A stretch of DNA of 64,000 bases from UBA3069 sp050633465. Its GTDB lineage: Bacteria; Pseudomonadota; Alphaproteobacteria; Rhodobacterales; Rhodobacteraceae. Every line of letters begins with the position of its first letter. The stretch's first letter is position 1. A program made the translations under genes and the position numbers. Of the stretch, positions 60,840 through 64,000 are shown piece by piece. Under the pieces are notes generated by a model. It worked only from the letters and a program-made list of their open reading frames with translations, was not told the DNA's origin and made no database searches. The stretch covers positions 62,001 through 126,000 of the forward strand of contig JBOEGO010000015.1 in NCBI GenBank assembly GCA_050633465.1, in the 5' to 3' direction.

Positions 60840-61520
60840 ATGTGCGGGCGGTTTGCGATCACCCTGCCGGATGATGCCATGGCGCGGCTGTTTTCGGCTG
60901 CACCTGCCAATGATCTGCCCGCGGTGCCCAATTTTAACGTCTGCCCCACGGATCCGGTGCATGTGGTGCGCGGTGGCGACGCACGGGCGCTGGTTGCGAT
61001 GCGCTGGGGTTTTGTCCCGCAGTGGTATGGCGCGCCCAATGACGGGCCGCTGCTGATCAATGCCCGCGCCGAAACCATCGCCGAAAAACCCGCGTTCCGC
61101 GATGCCTGCCGGAAGCGGCGCTGTTTGCTGCCGACATCGGGGTTTTACGAATGGGTCAAGGATGGCGATGGCAACCGCCTGCCGTATTTCATCACGCGGC
61201 GTGACGGTGCGCCGCTGGTGATGGGCGGTGTCTGGCAGGATTGGGAACAGGGCGGTGCGCGCCATGCCACCTGCGCCGTGGTGACCCTGGCCGCATCGGC
61301 GGATGTGGCGCATATCCACCACCGGATGCCACTGGTGCTAGAGCCTGACGACTGGGCAAAATGGCTGGGAGAAGAAGGCAAAGGCGCGGCCGGTTTGATG
61401 CAATCCGCACCTGTTGGCACATTACAAAGCTGGCGGGTGGGCATTGTTGTGAATTCAAACCGCGCCACTGGTGCCGGTTTGATCGCGCCCTTGCAACAGG
61501 GGTTGCACAAACCGGTTTAA
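60840..61520 (+). CDS. SRAP peptidase (YedK/HMCES family)
   Basis: 226 residues. It forms a thiazolidine DNA-protein crosslink at abasic sites in single-stranded DNA, shielding them. The catalytic Cys2 (MCGRFA), Asn in LLINARAET, Glu in SGFYEW and His in IHHRMPL are all present. The initiator Met must be removed for activity. Length is normal for the bacterial form. It is a single gene; a weak hairpin (CGCGCCC/GGGCGCG) follows the stop. No SOS box was identified. Confidence 0.93.
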   Translation: MCGRFAITLPDDAMARLFSAAPANDLPAVPNFNVCPTDPVHVVRGGDARALVAMRWGFVPQWYGAPNDGPLLINARAETIAEKPAFRDACRKRRCLLPTSGFYEWVKDGDGNRLPYFITRRDGAPLVMGGVWQDWEQGGARHATCAVVTLAASADVAHIHHRMPLVLEPDDWAKWLGEEGKGAAGLMQSAPVGTLQSWRVGIVVNSNRATGAGLIAPLQQGLHKPV

Positions 61521-61595
61521 CCGCGCCCGATCAATGGGCGCGATTAAACAATGTAAACACTGCGCCAGCCGCCGGAGCGACTGCGAAATGAGGTA

Positions 61596-61916
61596 TCAGC
61601 TGGGCGCGGCACCAAAGGTGATGACGGCGCTGTCATGGCCTTCTTGGTCGCTGTAGTAACGGTTTTTCATGCCCTGCCACACCGTGACGGATTTGGATTG
61701 GCCGACAGCGATGGTGTCGGTTTCCCATTCGACTTCTTCGTTGTGAAGCTTATGCGAGATGTCACCTTCGTTAACAAAGGTCACGGTATCGCCATCATCC
61801 GCATATACGATTTCAGGAAAGAAACCGTGTTCGGTGATAAAGACGACTTTTTCCTCGGCTGCGGCGGTTTGGGCCAAGACAGCCAGGGCAATTCCAAGTG
61901 CAGTTGTGCGCAGCAT
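61596..61916 (-). CDS. small secreted cupredoxin-like protein lacking the Cys ligand
   Basis: 106 residues. Signal peptide (MLRTTALGIALAVLAQTAAA), then a beta-sandwich resembling plastocyanin/azurin: VVFITEHGFFPEIVYADDGD, TVTFVNEGDISHKLHNEEVE, MKNRYYSDQEGHDSAVITF. His in ISHKLHN is the N-terminal-type ligand, but the C-terminal Cys-x-x-His-x-x-Met loop is replaced by YYSDQEGHD, so a type-1 copper site is not supported. It could bind copper differently or act structurally. It is convergent with the SRAP gene. Confidence 0.65.
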   Translation of the reverse strand: MLRTTALGIALAVLAQTAAAEEKVVFITEHGFFPEIVYADDGDTVTFVNEGDISHKLHNEEVEWETDTIAVGQSKSVTVWQGMKNRYYSDQEGHDSAVITFGAAPS

Positions 61917-62028
61917 ATCTGATGCTCCTGTTTAACATTCGGCCCCCACCAAAGGTCATTCACCTGACGTTCATATTTTGGGAATGCGGCGGAAATTGGG
62001 CGAATTTGCTGATTCTTTTGCGTTCTGG

Positions 62029-62922
62029 TTAATTCTGGCCCGATTTGCGAAACAATCGGGTCATATCAAACAGTTCGTCCAGCCGTTCGTAACGGTCGCG
62101 GGTGTCGGGCCAGCGGTCTTCCTGGGCTGCGGCGATCAGCGCCTCTAGCAGCATCATGGTGGCGATGTTGGAATCCCATGCGGACGGTATTTCGACCCAG
62201 CAGTTGAACGAATGCCTGGCCACGGCGGCCACGGGGCTGGCCCATTGATCGGTGATCAGGATCACGCGCACGCCGCGCCCTGCCGCCAGTTCGGCCAGCC
62301 GCAACAGGTTGTTTTCATACCGGCGCACATCGAACATCAACAGCGTGTCCCCTGCCGCCATATCCAGCAGGTAATGCGGCCATGTTGCCGAACTGGATGT
62401 CATATGGATGACATCGGGGCGGATCGCCTGAAAATGGGTGAATGCGTAATCGGCCAATGCATGGGTGATGCGGCCACCCACGACGTATAATTTGCCCTTT
62501 GTGTCGGCCAATGCCTGCGTGGCCGCATCAAAGGTGGCGGGATCGACGTTGGAAAAGGTCTGCGACAGGTTTTGCGTGACCGCCTGCGCAAAACGGTTCA
62601 ACAGGTGGCTTTCGGGGGCTTCGGATGCCCAGTTGGCGCGGCGTTGGGTGGGGCCGGATACCTTGGCCTCCAGTTCTTTTAACAATGCGCTGTGGAATTG
62701 CGGATAGCCCTTGAACCCCAGTTTCTGGATGGTGCGCGCCACGGTCGGCGTGGACACATCGGCGTTTGCGGCGACGATGGTGATCGAGGCAAGCCCCGCC
62801 GCCGGATAGTTTTCCAATATGGAATTGGCGAATTTGCGTTCCGATTGGGTCAGGGCGGGATACTGCGCCCGGATCAGGTCGCGCACAGTGGCAGGCGGCA
62901 CATTGGCTGGCGGTTGGGTCAA
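62029..62922 (-). CDS. RpiR/MurR-family transcriptional regulator
   Basis: 297 residues. N-terminal RpiR HTH: ALTQSERKFANSILENYPAA, SITIVAANADVSTPTVARTI, QKLGFKGYPQFHSALLKEL. A C-terminal SIS sugar-phosphate-binding domain follows (KLYVVGGRITHALADYAFTH, DTLLMFDVRRYENNLLRLAE, LAAGRGVRVILITD). The TTG at 62922 was chosen because AAGGA lies 7 nt upstream and the domain starts close by; ATG 63018 has no ribosome-binding site and would overlap the divergent gene's leader. It probably controls the divergent amidohydrolase/TRAP cluster. Effector unknown. Confidence 0.85.
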   Translation of the reverse strand: MTQPPANVPPATVRDLIRAQYPALTQSERKFANSILENYPAAGLASITIVAANADVSTPTVARTIQKLGFKGYPQFHSALLKELEAKVSGPTQRRANWASEAPESHLLNRFAQAVTQNLSQTFSNVDPATFDAATQALADTKGKLYVVGGRITHALADYAFTHFQAIRPDVIHMTSSSATWPHYLLDMAAGDTLLMFDVRRYENNLLRLAELAAGRGVRVILITDQWASPVAAVARHSFNCWVEIPSAWDSNIATMMLLEALIAAAQEDRWPDTRDRYERLDELFDMTRLFRKSGQN

Positions 62923-63051
62923 ACGGCGGTCCTTTGGCGGGTTGCTGCATGAACGGGCAAATGCGGGTCGGGTGGTGGGCTGCTCCTTGGATATATATTG
63001 ACACAAATGCGCGGCCATGAAAGCATTTTTACAAACATGAGGGGCAAATCA

Positions 63052-63822
63052 GTGGCCAATAGCGGCAGTGACGTTAATTTTCAGGCGGTGGAGCGCGTCA
63101 ATCCGGCGGGTGCGGGTGGCGTGGTGATTCTGTGTGAACATGCGTCTTGCCATATCCCGCCTGAATATGACGGGCTGGGGCTGGCGCAGGGTGACCTGAC
63201 CAGCCATGCGGCGTGGGACCCCGGCGCACGCGGGGTCGCGGTGGCACTGTCCGCTGCGCTGGACGCGCCATTGGTGGCGGGGGCCGTGTCGCGGCTGGTT
63301 TATGATTGCAACCGCCCGCCCGATGCCGCAACGGCCATGCCCGAACAATCCGAACGCGTCACGGTGCCGGGCAATCGCGGGTTGCCGCAACATGCGCGGG
63401 ATGCCCGCACCGATGCGGTGTATCGCCCGTTTTGTGCCGCCGTGTCTGATGTGATCGCCGCACAATCCACGCCGCCCGTGCTGATCACGATCCACAGTTT
63501 TGCGCCGGTGTTTCATGGCGCGCCGCGTGCCGTGGAAATCGGTATCTTGCATGATGATGACAGCCGTCTGGCCGACGCGATGCTGGCGCAGGTGCATCGC
63601 CTGCCGCACCGCCGGATCGAACGCAATGCGCCCTATGGGCCGGATGATGGCGTGACCCATTCCCTGCGTCTGCATGGCGCGGGATTGTGGAACGTGATGA
63701 TCGAAATCCGCAATGATCTGTTGCCGGATGCGACGACCGAGCGCGCCATGGCCGATGAAATCCTGACGCTGCTGCGCCCCGCGCTGGCGCAACTGGCGGA
63801 AAAGGGGGGGCAAGATGCCTAA
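63052..63822 (+). CDS. N-formylglutamate amidohydrolase family enzyme
   Basis: 256 residues of the HutG-like metallohydrolase family. GGVVILCEHASCHIPPEYDG, SHAAWDPGARGVAVALSAAL, VYDCNRPPDAATAM, LITIHSFAPVFHG and EIRNDLLP hold the family's His/Glu/Asp metal ligands. It could hydrolyse N-formyl or N-acyl amino acids. The GTG start at 63052 follows GAGGGG by 7 nt. The TRAP small permease begins 8 nt before its stop, and a divergent RpiR regulator sits upstream, so it looks like a catabolic operon for an imported amidated carboxylate (inference). Confidence 0.85.
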   Translation: MANSGSDVNFQAVERVNPAGAGGVVILCEHASCHIPPEYDGLGLAQGDLTSHAAWDPGARGVAVALSAALDAPLVAGAVSRLVYDCNRPPDAATAMPEQSERVTVPGNRGLPQHARDARTDAVYRPFCAAVSDVIAAQSTPPVLITIHSFAPVFHGAPRAVEIGILHDDDSRLADAMLAQVHRLPHRRIERNAPYGPDDGVTHSLRLHGAGLWNVMIEIRNDLLPDATTERAMADEILTLLRPALAQLAEKGGQDA

Positions 63823-64000
63823 ATTCATCCTGTCCTATATCCATGGCATTGATGCGATGAACCGGTTCATTGGCCGCATCACCATGTATCTGATTTTCGT
63901 GTTGATCGGGATCTTGCTGTGGTCGTCGGTTTCCAAAACGCTGTTTTTGCCATCATTATGGACGCTGGAAACCGCGCAATTCGTCATGGTGGCCTATTAC
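63815..64000 (+). CDS. TRAP transporter small permease (DctQ), N-terminal fragment
   Basis: 62 residues are visible before the right edge: MPKFILSYIHGIDAMNRFIG, RITMYLIFVLIGILLWSSVS, KTLFLPSLWTLETAQFVMVA YY. The first helix (YLIFVLIGILLWSSV), the LPSLWTLETAQF motif and the start of the second helix are those of the small membrane subunit of TRAP transporters for carboxylates. It overlaps the amidohydrolase gene by 8 nt. The large permease and solute-binding subunits should lie just beyond the window. Confidence 0.85.
   Translation, partial: MPKFILSYIHGIDAMNRFIGRITMYLIFVLIGILLWSSVSKTLFLPSLWTLETAQFVMVAYY

Overview
The window comes from a chromosome of an alphaproteobacterium, almost certainly Rhodobacteraceae (Roseobacter-type). 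GC is about 60% by eye. The evidence is the set of family signatures: GcrA with a divergent neighbour, methylmalonyl-CoA epimerase followed by a DUF1467 gene, argD-argF, a prpE-type propionyl-CoA synthetase with TTTGCAAA sites, a stand-alone Hint-domain protein, an RTX protein, paired MerR regulators above a beta-oxidation operon, and a TRAP transporter at the right edge. No rRNA, tRNA, CRISPR array, transposase or prophage gene was seen.

Layout. 0-10 kb: mce/DUF1467, a response regulator, a gene broken by an in-frame TGA, rimO, a membrane protein with an AT-rich middle, a flavin monooxygenase, a beta-helix-like membrane protein, gcrA, an acetyltransferase and a small transporter. 10-13 kb: argD-argF behind what looks like an arginine attenuator (Arg-rich leader peptide plus terminator hairpin). 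13-23 kb: phosphate transporter, Nudix hydrolase, HrpB helicase, RTX protein, MeaB, LepA. 23.3-24.4 kb: an AT-rich stand-alone SIR2-like gene, the clearest foreign insertion. 24.4-32.7 kb: small genes, glyA flanked by two strongly structured intergenic segments, nadK, CsbD, prpE. 32.7-41 kb: malic enzyme-phosphotransacetylase fusion, then a tight nucleoside salvage operon (cdd-deoA-deoB-add-upp) and a SPOR-domain protein. 41-55 kb: fatty-acid metabolism (TetR with twin operators, acyl-CoA synthetase, and a fadJ-thiolase-GST-small gene-acyl-CoA dehydrogenase-MerR operon) interrupted by sulfotransferase and Hint genes. 55-64 kb: two thioesterases and a MATE exporter, arsC-pyrD-DUF952, a UshA-like nucleotidase, an SRAP peptidase, a cupredoxin-like protein, and an RpiR regulator divergent from an N-formylglutamate amidohydrolase and a TRAP small permease.

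Functional threads. Propionyl-CoA/methylmalonyl-CoA handling recurs (mce, meaB, prpE), as does acyl-CoA oxidation. Between genes, a 20-nt core TTTTTCTTGGCAAAAATACT recurs in both orientations, usually at gene 3' ends beside G-run/C-run hairpins. The strongest candidates for undescribed biology are the argDF leader, the two structured segments around glyA, the orphan SIR2-like gene and this dispersed repeat. All calls come from reading the sequence; no database search was run.
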